The translations under genes and the position numbers were made by a program. A stretch of 39,652 bases of DNA. Source: Goleter apudmare HA4340-LM2 (GTDB taxonomy: Bacteria > Cyanobacteriota > Cyanobacteriia > Cyanobacteriales > Nostocaceae). The stretch's first letter is position 1, and each line of letters begins with the position of its first letter. Shown piece by piece: positions 7,247 through 16,763 of the stretch. The DNA is taken from the NCBI GenBank assembly GCA_019359495.1, contig JAHHHF010000016.1, positions 1 through 39,652 on the forward strand, written 5' to 3'. Below the pieces are notes generated by a model that saw only the letters and a list, made by a program, of their open reading frames with translations, was not told the DNA's origin and did not search any database.

Positions 7247-7856
7247 AAATTATAATAGTGTTTAGCTTCATGTTTTTTTAACATTGCGTAGATACTACAG
7301 GACTCATATTTCATTTTTGCAAAACAAATTTGGTTATAAGCTTGCCATACAAAGGTTTGTTCCTCAGTATTCTTAGCAATGATCAAGTCGGATTCCTATA
7401 CATAAATATTTGATAGTGAAACTTTTTCCCGTGTTATTACAGTTTCATCTTTAAACAGGTATAGAAAATACTATCTGATGGCTACTTGTGAGATATCTGT
7501 GTACAGTATCCTGTTAGGGCAATAGAATTATCCAGCTAGCTATCCGCTTGGTTGTAGCGTAGAAATGGTCGTAAGCTTTATGATTAATCTGAATCAAAAA
7601 TTGGTATGAACAAATTTTATACTTGAGTTTTTAAATTACATCTAGGGTAAGAAACTCCTTCAGGTAAAGCTACACTAAGGGCAAAAAGACAGATGAGGTT
7701 AGCTTCCTGATAAACAGTTGGATTTTAGGGAAAATCAGATCTGATTCCTATATCTTGCCTGGTGACTCTACATTTCCCTAAAGAAATTACAAATTTACCA
7801 CAACTAATTTAAGTACCTTAATTGTTCCCCAAGGCTAGAAATTTAGGCTAATTAAT
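7247..7856. other. Divergent intergenic region, no gene seen
   Basis: About 610 bases between the STAS gene and the receiver-like gene. It is AT-rich and must hold two divergent promoters. I find no tRNA, no convincing open frame and no strong inverted repeat. Confidence 0.45.
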
Positions 7857-8156
7857 ATGCAATTATATAGAATCATGATTATTGGTAATAACATTACTAC
7901 AGTACAGCGTGTCAGTGGCTACTGCCTCAAGCAACATGCAGAAGTATTCCCCTACTATGGTATTCCCACAATTGCAGAGGTGACTCTATTTGATCCTCAC
8001 GTTCTGGTTATATGCCTACCCATGCCAGATGATTTTCATCACCTATTATTTAAGCCTTGTATTTTGTGCTCGGAACAGCCTATGGAGCCAGATATGTACT
8101 TGGTTACTACTGCCGTGGATCTACATGAAAGTTTGTATAGTGTCTTGCAAACTTAA
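7857..8156 (+). CDS. Possible degenerate receiver-domain protein
   Basis: A 99-residue protein opening with YRIMIIGNNITTVQRVSGYC and continuing to EVTLFDPHVLVICLPMPDDF. The hydrophobic strand, the spacing and the FDPHVLVICLPMP block recall the first half of a response-regulator receiver, but the acidic pocket and phospho-acceptor Asp are not in their normal places and the domain is short. It may be a pseudo-receiver or an unrelated small protein. Its stop codon touches the stop of the convergent NarL-type regulator, so the two transcripts would overlap at their 3' ends. Confidence 0.5.
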   Translation: MQLYRIMIIGNNITTVQRVSGYCLKQHAEVFPYYGIPTIAEVTLFDPHVLVICLPMPDDFHHLLFKPCILCSEQPMEPDMYLVTTAVDLHESLYSVLQT

Positions 8157-8834
8157 CTAAATCAATCCATCTCGAACAGCTATGGCTGCTGCTTGGACGC
8201 GATCATCAACGCTGAGTTTATTAAGTATCATGCGTACGTAAGATTTGACAGTTCCTAATGAGAGGTATAGTTCTTGGGCTATCTCTTGATTTGAGTATCC
8301 TTGAGCAATCAGTTTTAGGACTTCCCGCTCACGATGACTTAAAATCACTTGCTGTAGCACATCAGATACAGTCTTTTCTTGATAGAGCAGAGCAGGTTTG
8401 AGCATCCGGGAAACTTTTTGGGCTATGGGTGGATCGAGATAAGCACCACCTTGGAGAATTAATTGAATGACAGCAATGAGTTGTTCCCATTTGATGCTTT
8501 TAAGACAATAGCCATCGGCACCAGCTGCAAGCATTCCTACTACTTGAGTATCATCATCAAATGCACTCAAAGCAATGATTCGAGTATTAATATCGGCATT
8601 TTTTATCTGTTGTGTAGCTGTGATCCCGTCTATGACGGGCAGATCAATGTCCATCAACACTACATCTGGACGGAGTTGAGCAGCTAATTCAATAGCCTGT
8701 GCACCGTCCTCTGCTTCTCCCACTACCTTCAAGCCAGCTTCAAGAGAAAATTGCCCCTTCATTCCCCTACGGATCAAAGGGTGATCGTCTACTAGTAGAA
8801 TTTGTGCTGTCTTCTTTTCAGTAATCTTCATCAT
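8157..8834 (-). CDS. NarL/LuxR-type response regulator
   Basis: A response regulator of about 225 residues. The receiver holds QILLVDDHPLIRRGM with the acidic pocket, VVLMDIDLPVIDG with the phospho-acceptor Asp, a later IALSAFDDD block and CLKSIKW with the conserved Lys. The C-terminal LuxR-type helix-turn-helix is clear: LSHREREVLKLIAQGYSNQE followed by IAQELYLSLGTVKSYVRMIL and a final helix. I chose the ATG at 8834, which has GAGGA seven bases upstream, over a TTG four codons before it. It is 75 bases downstream of the histidine kinase gene on the same strand, and is most likely its partner. The target genes may be the adjacent polysaccharide locus. Confidence 0.94.
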   Translation of the reverse strand: MMKITEKKTAQILLVDDHPLIRRGMKGQFSLEAGLKVVGEAEDGAQAIELAAQLRPDVVLMDIDLPVIDGITATQQIKNADINTRIIALSAFDDDTQVVGMLAAGADGYCLKSIKWEQLIAVIQLILQGGAYLDPPIAQKVSRMLKPALLYQEKTVSDVLQQVILSHREREVLKLIAQGYSNQEIAQELYLSLGTVKSYVRMILNKLSVDDRVQAAAIAVRDGLI

Positions 8835-8909
8835 AATTTTCCTCAATGCTCTTTCTGTAGCAGTAGTTTCCCTGAACGAAGTATGGAAGATTTGCGAAAT
8901 TTGCGTGTA

Positions 8910-10388
8910 TTATCTGATTTGAGCTACTGGAAGGGTAAACCAAAAGGTACTGCCCTGTCCCAGAATACTATCGACACCAATGCTGCCTCCGTGAGCTTCA
9001 ACAATTTGACGACATAGGTATAGACCAAGTCCGGATTTACCACGATAGCGATTTCTTCCCTGAATGAAGCGATGGAAGAGCTTTGCTTTCTCCAATGGTC
9101 GAATACCTGGACCATGATCTGAAACAGAAATTTTTACTTGGGTATCTCCAATAGCTACTACATTCAGAGAAATTTCTTGCTTGGGCTGACTCACACGTGC
9201 AGCATTATCAAGCAGGTTTTGTAAAACTCGTTGAATTTCTAACCTGTTACCATAGATAACTGGCAAAGATGAAGAAATTTTATAAGTAAAGTCTAGGTCT
9301 TTCTGGAAAGTAGCTTTGATCAGAGCAATTACTTTCATAAATACTGTTTCCCAATTCAAGCGATCGCACATTAGTGGATTGTGAGTTTTATCATTAGCTT
9401 CATAACGAGAGATATCCAAAAGGGTGTCTACAAACTTGAGGAGATCATCATTAGCTTGTTGATGCTCTTGTAGCACCTCTTTTAATGAGCTATTAACTTC
9501 ACCAAATACTCCTTTAATCGTGCAGTCTAAAGTATTTCTGGTAGCTAGTAAAGGGGTACGCAAGTCATGGGAAAGGGCACTAATCAGATATTCCAGTCTT
9601 TGGTTTCGTGCTTTGAGGCTTTGCTGTCGCTGGTTAATTTTACTTGCCATTTCATTGAGAATTTCAGTCAGTCTACCAATTTCATCTCGAGATTTATAAC
9701 CAAGTTGGGCTTCCAGTTGACCTACCTGCCATAGTTGACCTATTTTGATCAAATCACGCAGGGGAAGCTCGACTCGTTGACGTAAAAAATAGAGGTTCAG
9801 TAAAACTCCTAGCAAGATGAATGTTGAGACAAGAGTATTAACGATGTTGTTTAAAGTTTGGAGATGTTGTAAATGATTTCTGTGTGTTACCAGCAACTTC
9901 TCCTTTTCCTGCAACATCTTTTGAATTTGAAAGCGTAATAAATCGAATGTATTCTCTTGTGCTAGGGCATATTCTGTGTTTGTGGAAGCTAGGAGTGTTT
10001 GGTTTTGATAGTGGTTTTTCCAAATATAGTAAGTGTCTTTGATTAGATTTATATGCTGAACTTCAATAGTGTTATTTTGTACTAGATCATGTATGTTGTT
10101 TAAAGTATTAATGAAAGTAATTTTCTGGTTATTATCTGGTTTGTTTCGGTGATTTATTGCTTCGTCTATCAAAGCATTAAGTAGATTTTGGGCTTCTTTA
10201 TGTATTGATAAGCTCAGAGTTTTTCCATCAACTGTTTCTTTGTAGGCAATCTGTATCCAAATACTAAATCCTTGTTGTACAGATATTAAGAATAATAGTA
10301 TCCAAGAACTAGCATGCAGAGGTATTAATAAACGATCTTTTCGGTTTAATCTATCGTAAATTTTTAAGATGAGACTAATGAATAACAT
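8910..10388 (-). CDS. Membrane sensor histidine kinase with HAMP domain
   Basis: A histidine kinase of about 492 residues. Domains in order: an N-terminal membrane helix (SSWILLFLISVQQG region), a periplasmic or extracytoplasmic helical sensor of about 140 residues with no recognised ligand motif, a second membrane helix (LVSTFILLGVLLNLYFL), a HAMP linker, a HisKA dimerisation helix with the H-box LSHDLRTPLLATRN, and a catalytic HATPase with the N-box LQNLLDNAARVS, the G1-type DHGPGI and the G2-type KSGLGLYLCRQI. The ATG at 10388 is preferred; a GTG four codons upstream is possible. All key catalytic residues are visible. It forms a two-component pair with the downstream regulator at 8157. 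Confidence 0.93.
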   Translation of the reverse strand: MLFISLILKIYDRLNRKDRLLIPLHASSWILLFLISVQQGFSIWIQIAYKETVDGKTLSLSIHKEAQNLLNALIDEAINHRNKPDNNQKITFINTLNNIHDLVQNNTIEVQHINLIKDTYYIWKNHYQNQTLLASTNTEYALAQENTFDLLRFQIQKMLQEKEKLLVTHRNHLQHLQTLNNIVNTLVSTFILLGVLLNLYFLRQRVELPLRDLIKIGQLWQVGQLEAQLGYKSRDEIGRLTEILNEMASKINQRQQSLKARNQRLEYLISALSHDLRTPLLATRNTLDCTIKGVFGEVNSSLKEVLQEHQQANDDLLKFVDTLLDISRYEANDKTHNPLMCDRLNWETVFMKVIALIKATFQKDLDFTYKISSSLPVIYGNRLEIQRVLQNLLDNAARVSQPKQEISLNVVAIGDTQVKISVSDHGPGIRPLEKAKLFHRFIQGRNRYRGKSGLGLYLCRQIVEAHGGSIGVDSILGQGSTFWFTLPVAQIR

Positions 10389-11136
10389 GTCTTGATACAC
10401 CCTGCAATGTTAAACTCATGATGATGTCATGCTAGCAGTATTACTAGATACTAAATATTAATATGTAGCTATAGTTTGTGATTTTACTGCTAAGTTTTTT
10501 TGAAAATAGATTTCCTCTGAAATAAAACTGCTTGTTTAGTAGCATGTAAAAAATACAACATGAGTCGCCCCAATTTTTGTAGGTCAAGGGTATTTATAAG
10601 GAATACCTAATTATATAAGATACCTATTAGTCAATTATAGAATGTAACTAGTGCTACTAATTAACATTTTTCTGTGCTTATCCATGAAGAGTTAGTGAAG
10701 AAAAACAGTACTACTTAGGTCAATTTAGGTTGTTAAATGAAATTTGGGTAAAGTGCTAATATCAAATTACTACTTCCTGAGGAAATACGGCAGCTTACTA
10801 GTTATTGAAGTAAATATCGGCTAGCAAATAACTGTAAATAAATTCCAGAGAGTGCAAGTTGCTTTCACAAACTGAATCTTGCTGAATTTCCTGTTGCATG
10901 AAGCTAATATCCAAGCGGATAACTTAGTGGATAGTTTTATATTCTCATAGAATGCTGTCTGTGTTAGATGTGATCATATCCACTAGATAGTATTGAATGA
11001 ATTGTTTAAAGTAATACAGTTCCAAATAGTAAATACTGAAAATATTCTTTAAGTAATTTTTCCGACTTCGGGTTATAAAATTGTATAAAAAACCTACTGC
11101 ACATGGTATATAAAGAAACTTTCTATGTAATTTAAA
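10389..11136. other. Divergent intergenic region before the polysaccharide locus
   Basis: About 750 AT-rich bases between the histidine kinase and the first glycosyltransferase. It should contain the promoter of the long plus-strand locus and of the kinase. A minus-strand frame of 66 codons at 10945-11145 is very aromatic, low in complexity and overlaps the glycosyltransferase start; I do not accept it. No RNA gene seen. Confidence 0.45.
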
Positions 11137-12354
11137 ATGATGCATAAACCAGTTCTAACTATTTTTTACCAGTTCAATCCTTGGCACTCGACGATCGGAG
11201 GAATACAGACACTAATAAATACATTTATTAAGTATGCCCCTAGTGAATTTGATGTGCGACTTGTAGGTACAGGAAGCGATCGCAATCAATCTGTGGGTAA
11301 ATGGCAAGAAGCAGAGCTGGCTGGTAGAGAAATTAGCTTTCTACCCCTGTTTACTCTAGAAAATGATAATTTTAGGAGTTTTTTACCAACGACAATCAAG
11401 TATACTACAGCACTCCTGGGACGTTGTTTCACCTCCGATTTTATGCACTTTCATCGGATCGAGCCAAGTTTAGCCGCCTGGAAATGGCAAGGAGAGAAAA
11501 CCCTTTTTATTCATAATGATATTAATACTCAAATGAAAGCTCAGGGTGATAAAAATGCAATTTTGTGGCGGAGATTTCCCGCAGCATATTTTGCTTTAGA
11601 AAGCTTGCTAGTGCGGCAATTTAGCCAGATTTTTTCTTGTAATACAGATTCGGCACAATTGTATAAACAACGGTATCCTCTAATACAAGACAGAGTTGCA
11701 TATATCAAAAATTCCTTTGATAACGAGATTTTTTACCCGTGGACTCAGATACAACAGGAAGTACAAAGACGTGAACTGGCTAAAAAGCTGAATTTGAACG
11801 AGGACACCCGTTTCATTCTGTTTGCTGGTCGGCTACATCCCCAAAAAGATCCTATTCTTTTAGTACGTGCGCTCGCAGCTTTAAATCAACCAAACACTCA
11901 CTTGCTGATTGCCGGAGATGGAGAATTGGCGACGGCATTACGTGCAGAAATCTCTCAATTAAAACTGTCTCATCGCGTGACGATGTTGGGAGCCGTCGCC
12001 AGAGATGAATTAGCGCAGTTGCATCGAATCAGTAATGTTTTTGTTCTCAGTAGTGCCTACGAAGGTCTACCTTTAGTAGTTCTAGAAGCACTCGCCAGTG
12101 GAACACCAGTAGTTACTACTAGATGTGGTGAAACACCAAAGTTATTATCTTCTGACAATGGGGTTGTGTGTGAACAGCGAACTCCAGAGTGTTTAGCCGA
12201 CGCCTTAAGACAAGTAATACTTCATCCAGAAAATTATCCTGGTGTGTCCTGTGTACGCGCAGCAGAACCCTATGCGGCTCGTACCGTGATCAGAGATGTG
12301 TATAACGAAATGTTTGTTCGTTGGGAAAAGCGAAATTTTTCAGTTGTTGGCTAG
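11137..12354 (+). CDS. Glycosyltransferase family 4
   Basis: A 405-residue GT-B fold enzyme. The N-terminal half contains the glycine-rich acceptor-side loop HSTIGGIQTLINTFI. The C-terminal half has the nucleotide-sugar-binding segments FAGRLHPQKDPILLVRALAA, LIAGDGELATAL, and SSAYEGLPLVVLEALASGTP with the EGLPLVVLEA form of the E-x7-E retaining-enzyme motif. It transfers a sugar from a nucleotide donor to a growing lipid-linked oligosaccharide at the cytoplasmic membrane face. Donor and acceptor cannot be read. It is the first gene of the same-strand polysaccharide locus; two ATGs in tandem start it. Confidence 0.93.
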   Translation: MMHKPVLTIFYQFNPWHSTIGGIQTLINTFIKYAPSEFDVRLVGTGSDRNQSVGKWQEAELAGREISFLPLFTLENDNFRSFLPTTIKYTTALLGRCFTSDFMHFHRIEPSLAAWKWQGEKTLFIHNDINTQMKAQGDKNAILWRRFPAAYFALESLLVRQFSQIFSCNTDSAQLYKQRYPLIQDRVAYIKNSFDNEIFYPWTQIQQEVQRRELAKKLNLNEDTRFILFAGRLHPQKDPILLVRALAALNQPNTHLLIAGDGELATALRAEISQLKLSHRVTMLGAVARDELAQLHRISNVFVLSSAYEGLPLVVLEALASGTPVVTTRCGETPKLLSSDNGVVCEQRTPECLADALRQVILHPENYPGVSCVRAAEPYAARTVIRDVYNEMFVRWEKRNFSVVG

Positions 12355-12488
12355 TTATCTCAAGTAGTGGTTAAATCCAACACAAAGTCTTTATTGAAGA
12401 ACAGTAGTGATATTGACTTAATACCCACGCGGCAAATATATAGATGTACTCAGTATCACTCTTTACAGGTTTTTGCGGAGCATAAATT

Positions 12489-13673
12489 TTGACTATGAAA
12501 ATTGCTGTCATCGGTGCAAAAGGATTACCACCCCAACAAGGAGGAATTGAACATTATTGTGCAGAGGTGTATCCCCGTATGGTTGCACAGGGTCACTCTG
12601 TAGATTTGTTCGCCCGCTCCTCCTATACTCACGGTTCTTGGCTCGAAAGTTATGATTTTCAGGGTGTCCGAGTTATATCTTTGCCCAGTGTGCATTTAAA
12701 AGGGATAGACGCTTTTGTTACCTCAGCCTTGGGAGCGATCGCATCCATTGGCAAAGAATATGATATTGTTCATTTCCATGCTCTCGGCCCATCTTTATTT
12801 ACCTGTTTACCGAGAATCGTTAACTCTACCAAAATTGTAGTTACCTGCCAAGGACTAGATTGGCAACGCGCAAAGTGGGGTAATTTTTCTACTCGCTTAA
12901 TTCACACAGGAGAGAAAACCGCAGTCCGTTTTGCCCACGGAATCATTGTGGTATCAGAGGCACTACAAAACTACTTTTGGCAAACTTACGGTAGAGAGAC
13001 AGTCTATATCCCCAATGCCCCCGCCAGCTACGGTGTTTCAGACCCCAAATTCACCTACGGTAAGCAGCTAGGTCTTCAGCAAGGGCGTTATATTGTGTTT
13101 TTGGGCAGACTAGTTCCAGAAAAGCGTCCCGACTTGCTTGTTGAAGCCTTCTCAGCTTTGAAACCAGCTGGATGGAAACTGGTTCTGGCTGGTGGTGTCA
13201 GCGATACTAAATCCTTCACATCCAATCTATTAGAAAAGGTAGCCAATAATCGAGATATCGTATTTGCCGGTGAACTCCGAGGAACTCGTCTTTGGGAGAT
13301 TGTTCGGGGAGCAGGGTTATTTGTCCTTCCTTCTGAATTAGAAGGACTACCTCTAGCAATGTTAGAAGCGATGCAAGAAGGTATACCAGTTTTAGCAAGC
13401 GACATCCCACCCCACCAACAATTGATTAATGGGGGACGGGGAATGCTGTTTGCATCTGGAAATTTAGACTCATGTATTAAGTCTTTAGACTGGGCAATTC
13501 ATCACCCACGGGAACTAGGGGTGATGGCTCATAATGCACAAAAATATGTGCAAGTGAATTACAACTGGGATCGGATTACTGCTGAAAATCTCAAATTGTA
13601 TGGAGATATTTCTGGCTTATCTAGTGAATTTACTAAAATTCCCAAAAAAGTGTTATCAGTAAAAAAAAGCTAG
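12489..13673 (+). CDS. Glycosyltransferase family 4
   Basis: A GT-B glycosyltransferase of 394 residues. The N-terminal MKIAVIGAKGLPPQQGGIEH is typical of the rhamnosyl/mannosyl-type GT4 group whose acceptor loop reads PxxxGGIE. The donor-site segments are FLGRLVPEKRPDLLVEAF and FVLPSELEGLPLAMLEAMQE. The GGAG at 12477-12480 is eight bases from TTG 12489 and 14 from ATG 12495, so the TTG start is better supported by spacing, a two-residue difference. A strong hairpin follows seven bases after the stop. It probably adds one residue of the repeat unit. Confidence 0.93.
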   Translation: MTMKIAVIGAKGLPPQQGGIEHYCAEVYPRMVAQGHSVDLFARSSYTHGSWLESYDFQGVRVISLPSVHLKGIDAFVTSALGAIASIGKEYDIVHFHALGPSLFTCLPRIVNSTKIVVTCQGLDWQRAKWGNFSTRLIHTGEKTAVRFAHGIIVVSEALQNYFWQTYGRETVYIPNAPASYGVSDPKFTYGKQLGLQQGRYIVFLGRLVPEKRPDLLVEAFSALKPAGWKLVLAGGVSDTKSFTSNLLEKVANNRDIVFAGELRGTRLWEIVRGAGLFVLPSELEGLPLAMLEAMQEGIPVLASDIPPHQQLINGGRGMLFASGNLDSCIKSLDWAIHHPRELGVMAHNAQKYVQVNYNWDRITAENLKLYGDISGLSSEFTKIPKKVLSVKKS

Positions 13674-13679
13674 AAAATA

Positions 13680-13716
13680 TAGCTTATATTCATGCGTTTT
13701 CCATGAATATAAGCTA
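13680..13716 (+). terminator. Perfect 15-bp hairpin after the second GT4 gene
   Basis: TAGCTTATATTCATG (13680-13694) pairs without mismatch with CATGAATATAAGCTA (13702-13716) around a 7-nt loop. It sits seven bases after the stop codon. No U-run follows, so it may act as a partial terminator, a processing site or an mRNA-stabilising structure that lowers expression of the downstream export genes. Confidence 0.6.
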
Positions 13717-13911
13717 CATCTAAAGCCGGAGAAAACCAGGTGAAATATCAGTGAACAGGATAATTCTTTTAAGAATCAGCCAACCGTGCTAGAGAAAAGT
13801 AAACAGCATGATGAAAGTGATAGAGGAATTACTTCCCAGAATATTGACCAAGCACCAAAATTCTAGAAAATGATTAGTTTGTAGGTTTCTTTAAATAATG
13901 GGAATATCTGA

Positions 13912-15321
13912 ATGTCTGACTTTACAGTAATCCCTCGTTCTTCTTCTTCCCCGTCTAATATTCTAAAAAGTAGAAAAAGTTATTTCTTTTTATGGCTGCT
14001 GACTAATGCCATAATATGGAGCTTTGCTTTACTGGCCTTGAAAAAAATCCCTGCCAATTATACAAGTGAGTGGACGATCGCTTTCCCTGGAGCTAAAACT
14101 TCTACAAATGTGATTTTACCAGGAATCGGTCAAGCCTCTACCAACAGTGATCCCGGTTTCAACAGCCAATCTTCCGATCCTAGGGAAAACTACAAATTCA
14201 TAGCTCTGACTAATGAGGTTATAGAAACAGCAGCTAATAATCTCAATATGTCTATAGAGAATTTTGGTAAACCTAGGATTAAAATCCTAGATAACACGAC
14301 CCTCATGCAATTTGAGATTGTAGGAGATAGCCCTCAACAGGCACGGCAAAAAGCGATCGCTCTTCACCGTGCTTTAGAAGCGAAATTAGACGAACTGAGA
14401 AAGGAAGAGAATGTTAAACAAGACCGAAGTTTAGAAGCAGTTCTCACTAACGCTGATAAAAAATTACTAGTAGCTCAACAAAAACTTTCTGAGTACAAAG
14501 CTCATTCACCTTTGAGTTCGAGTGATCAACTACGAGATCTCTCGGTTAACGTTGAAGGATTACGGCGGCAACGAGCTGAAACTCTAGCCCAACTGAAACA
14601 AGTAGGTGCTAAATTCAGGCAACTATCAGCTAGTTTAGGTTTGTCTGCTCAAGAAGCTGTTGATGCTCTAGCACTTCAATCTAATCCGTTGTTTCAACGT
14701 TACTTAGCTGATTACAGCTCAACTAGTGCACAGTTAGCTAATTTGAGTGCTAAGTATTTCCCTACTCATCCTGCCATAATTACTAAACAGATGGAGAAGG
14801 ATGCAGCTGCTAGAGCACTTTTTAAGCAATCTCAATTTCTTCTGGGAAGACCTATCTCTCAAGTTACTATAGAAAAACTAAATCTGAGTAGCGGTAGTTC
14901 ATCTGGCTCATCCTCGGAAAGATCAATTTTATTCCAACAATTGATTTCACTTCAGACAGAGCAGCAAGGACTTCAAGGACAAGCTCAGGAGTTAGACCAA
15001 CAGATTAATCACCTAGAATCTAGGCTCATATCCCTATCTCAACATGAGTCAAAGTTAGATAGTCTTCAACGTAACACCAAAATAGCAGAAGCTGTTTTTT
15101 CATCGACTTTAACTCGATTAGACTTAGGCAAGTCAAATATCTCTGCTTACTATCCGCAATTTTCAGTCTTATCACAGCCTAGTTTGCCAGAAGAAGCTAC
15201 TTCACCTAAGACTAAATTTGTATTACTAGGTACAGTTATAGGTTCTTTTTTCTTAACTACAGGAGTAGTATCGCTATGGTTTTACAACCGTAAAAGTCGG
15301 AAATTTAAAGCCAATACCTGA
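13912..15321 (+). CDS. Wzz/GumC-type chain-length determinant (polysaccharide co-polymerase)
   Basis: A 469-residue inner-membrane protein with one membrane helix near the N-terminus (FFLWLLTNAIIWSFALLAL, about 26-44), a long periplasmic part rich in coiled coil (about 150-240 and 320-395), and a second helix near the C-terminus (VLLGTVIGSFFLTTGVVSLW). A Pro-rich LSQPSLPEEATSPKT segment sits before the last helix, as in Wzz proteins. It lacks the C-terminal BY-kinase domain, so it is a stand-alone co-polymerase. Such proteins set polysaccharide chain length together with the Wzy polymerase, here encoded directly downstream. A Ser/Gly-rich stretch (SSGSSSGSSS) interrupts the coiled coil at about 326-335. 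Confidence 0.88.
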   Translation: MSDFTVIPRSSSSPSNILKSRKSYFFLWLLTNAIIWSFALLALKKIPANYTSEWTIAFPGAKTSTNVILPGIGQASTNSDPGFNSQSSDPRENYKFIALTNEVIETAANNLNMSIENFGKPRIKILDNTTLMQFEIVGDSPQQARQKAIALHRALEAKLDELRKEENVKQDRSLEAVLTNADKKLLVAQQKLSEYKAHSPLSSSDQLRDLSVNVEGLRRQRAETLAQLKQVGAKFRQLSASLGLSAQEAVDALALQSNPLFQRYLADYSSTSAQLANLSAKYFPTHPAIITKQMEKDAAARALFKQSQFLLGRPISQVTIEKLNLSSGSSSGSSSERSILFQQLISLQTEQQGLQGQAQELDQQINHLESRLISLSQHESKLDSLQRNTKIAEAVFSSTLTRLDLGKSNISAYYPQFSVLSQPSLPEEATSPKTKFVLLGTVIGSFFLTTGVVSLWFYNRKSRKFKANT

Positions 15322-15369
15322 AATCATGATCTTTCAGCCTTATTGTATTCACTATTTACTAAATAATCA

Positions 15370-16671
15370 GTGAGCAGAATTTCCATTAAGCCACAAAATC
15401 TTCCAGAATCTCTAGTTTGGTACTACATTATTGGTACTTATCCAATTTATTTAATAGGCGCGCAGTATGTGTGTGCCACATTATTAGCATCTTTCTTAAC
15501 ATTTTATCTGCTGAGAAAGTGCTGGACTCAAACTGAAGAGACACTTCTAACCGAAAAAATCACTATCTCCTCATCAGCTTGGGTATGGATTATTGCCATG
15601 CTGATTATAGAAGTAGCTTTAATTGTCGGGCACTTAAATTTTGATTTAGGTATAGGTCAAATATTTAAATCCTCATTTATGTGGTATAGAAATTGGGGAC
15701 TGTTAGCGTTATTTCCTCTAATAGGTCATCTCAATATCCGTTCCAAAATCATCTATCGAGCCGTATGCATCTTGTGCTTACAAAGCTTGATCATAATCAT
15801 TATCTGTAGCCTGGCGCATTTCTTAAAACTTCCTAACTTTTCTTATGTTTCTCCGCTCAAAGTATTTGGAGGAGTAAGTGATAGTTATAGTATCTATTTA
15901 TTCTATGTTCTGGATGAGTATCAACCCCGGTTACAATTGTTTGCTCCCTGGGCTCCTGCTTTAGGCTTGATAGGTAATATCTACTTCTGCCTTGCTCAAC
16001 AGGAACTTAATAAAAAATGGCGATACTTGGGAATGGTTGGTGCTGTTGCAATGATTTTTGGATCTGTATCTAGGTTAGCTATAGTGTGCCTTCCATTGGT
16101 TTTATTATTGATGTGGATATTAATGAATATTGTCCGTCCTTGGGTACATTTATTGACAGGGTTTGTTAGTACTTTGATGGGCATATTTTCATCAACATTG
16201 ATTAGTACTTTAGAAAATTTCAATGATCGGTTTACTAAAGCTCGTTCTGGTTCTTCAGAAGTACGGGCTAGATTAGGGCGTATGGCACGAGAGTCCTGGT
16301 GGAACGAAGCTCCCATCTGGGGGCATGGTCGCATGGAGGCAAAGGGACCAGCAGTAGTGGCATACAAACCGATTGGTTCTCACCATGCATGGTTTGGAAT
16401 TTTGTATAGTCATGGATTAGTTGGCTGTATTGCTTTAGCAGTAGCTTTTTTATGGAGTTTTATCGATTTGCTGATTAAAGCTCAAACTAATGAACAGGCA
16501 AAGGTTGGATTAAACATCCTTTTAGTTATGTTCTTCTTCACTTTTGCCGAAAATATAGAAACTTTAGCTTATATTTGTTGGCCTGGTTTATTGATACTTG
16601 GAATTGCATTTAGAAAAGAATTTGTATTTAAAGAAGATCAGGAAACTTTTATAAAACATGAGCCATGCTAA
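15370..16671 (+). CDS. Wzy-type polysaccharide polymerase / O-antigen ligase-like membrane protein
   Basis: A 433-residue polytopic membrane protein with about ten or more hydrophobic helices, for example YYIIGTYPIYLIGAQYVCAT, VWIIAMLIIEVALIVG and IALAVAFLWSFIDLL. Between late helices lies a large polar loop with SEVRARLGRMARESWWNEAP and WGHGRM, like the catalytic periplasmic loop of the Wzy_C family; the HHAWFGILYSHGLVG segment after it is also characteristic. It would polymerise repeat units on the periplasmic side. The start is GTG at 15370; I see no good ribosome site. Its position between the Wzz-like gene and glycosyltransferases supports the call; sequence alone cannot separate polymerase from ligase. 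Confidence 0.85.
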   Translation: MSRISIKPQNLPESLVWYYIIGTYPIYLIGAQYVCATLLASFLTFYLLRKCWTQTEETLLTEKITISSSAWVWIIAMLIIEVALIVGHLNFDLGIGQIFKSSFMWYRNWGLLALFPLIGHLNIRSKIIYRAVCILCLQSLIIIIICSLAHFLKLPNFSYVSPLKVFGGVSDSYSIYLFYVLDEYQPRLQLFAPWAPALGLIGNIYFCLAQQELNKKWRYLGMVGAVAMIFGSVSRLAIVCLPLVLLLMWILMNIVRPWVHLLTGFVSTLMGIFSSTLISTLENFNDRFTKARSGSSEVRARLGRMARESWWNEAPIWGHGRMEAKGPAVVAYKPIGSHHAWFGILYSHGLVGCIALAVAFLWSFIDLLIKAQTNEQAKVGLNILLVMFFFTFAENIETLAYICWPGLLILGIAFRKEFVFKEDQETFIKHEPC

Positions 16672-16763
16672 GTATTGCCTAAAAATCGGGTTCACTCAAC
16701 TTTATATTTTCAGTAATAAAATACTGATTGTTTAATAATTAATATTATCATCAGGAGCTAAAT

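Noticed and set aside
10945-11145. Minus-strand 66-codon frame before the polysaccharide locus.
   Set aside because: It is a Tyr/Phe/Ile-rich product of AT-rich DNA without ribosome site and it overlaps the glycosyltransferase start.
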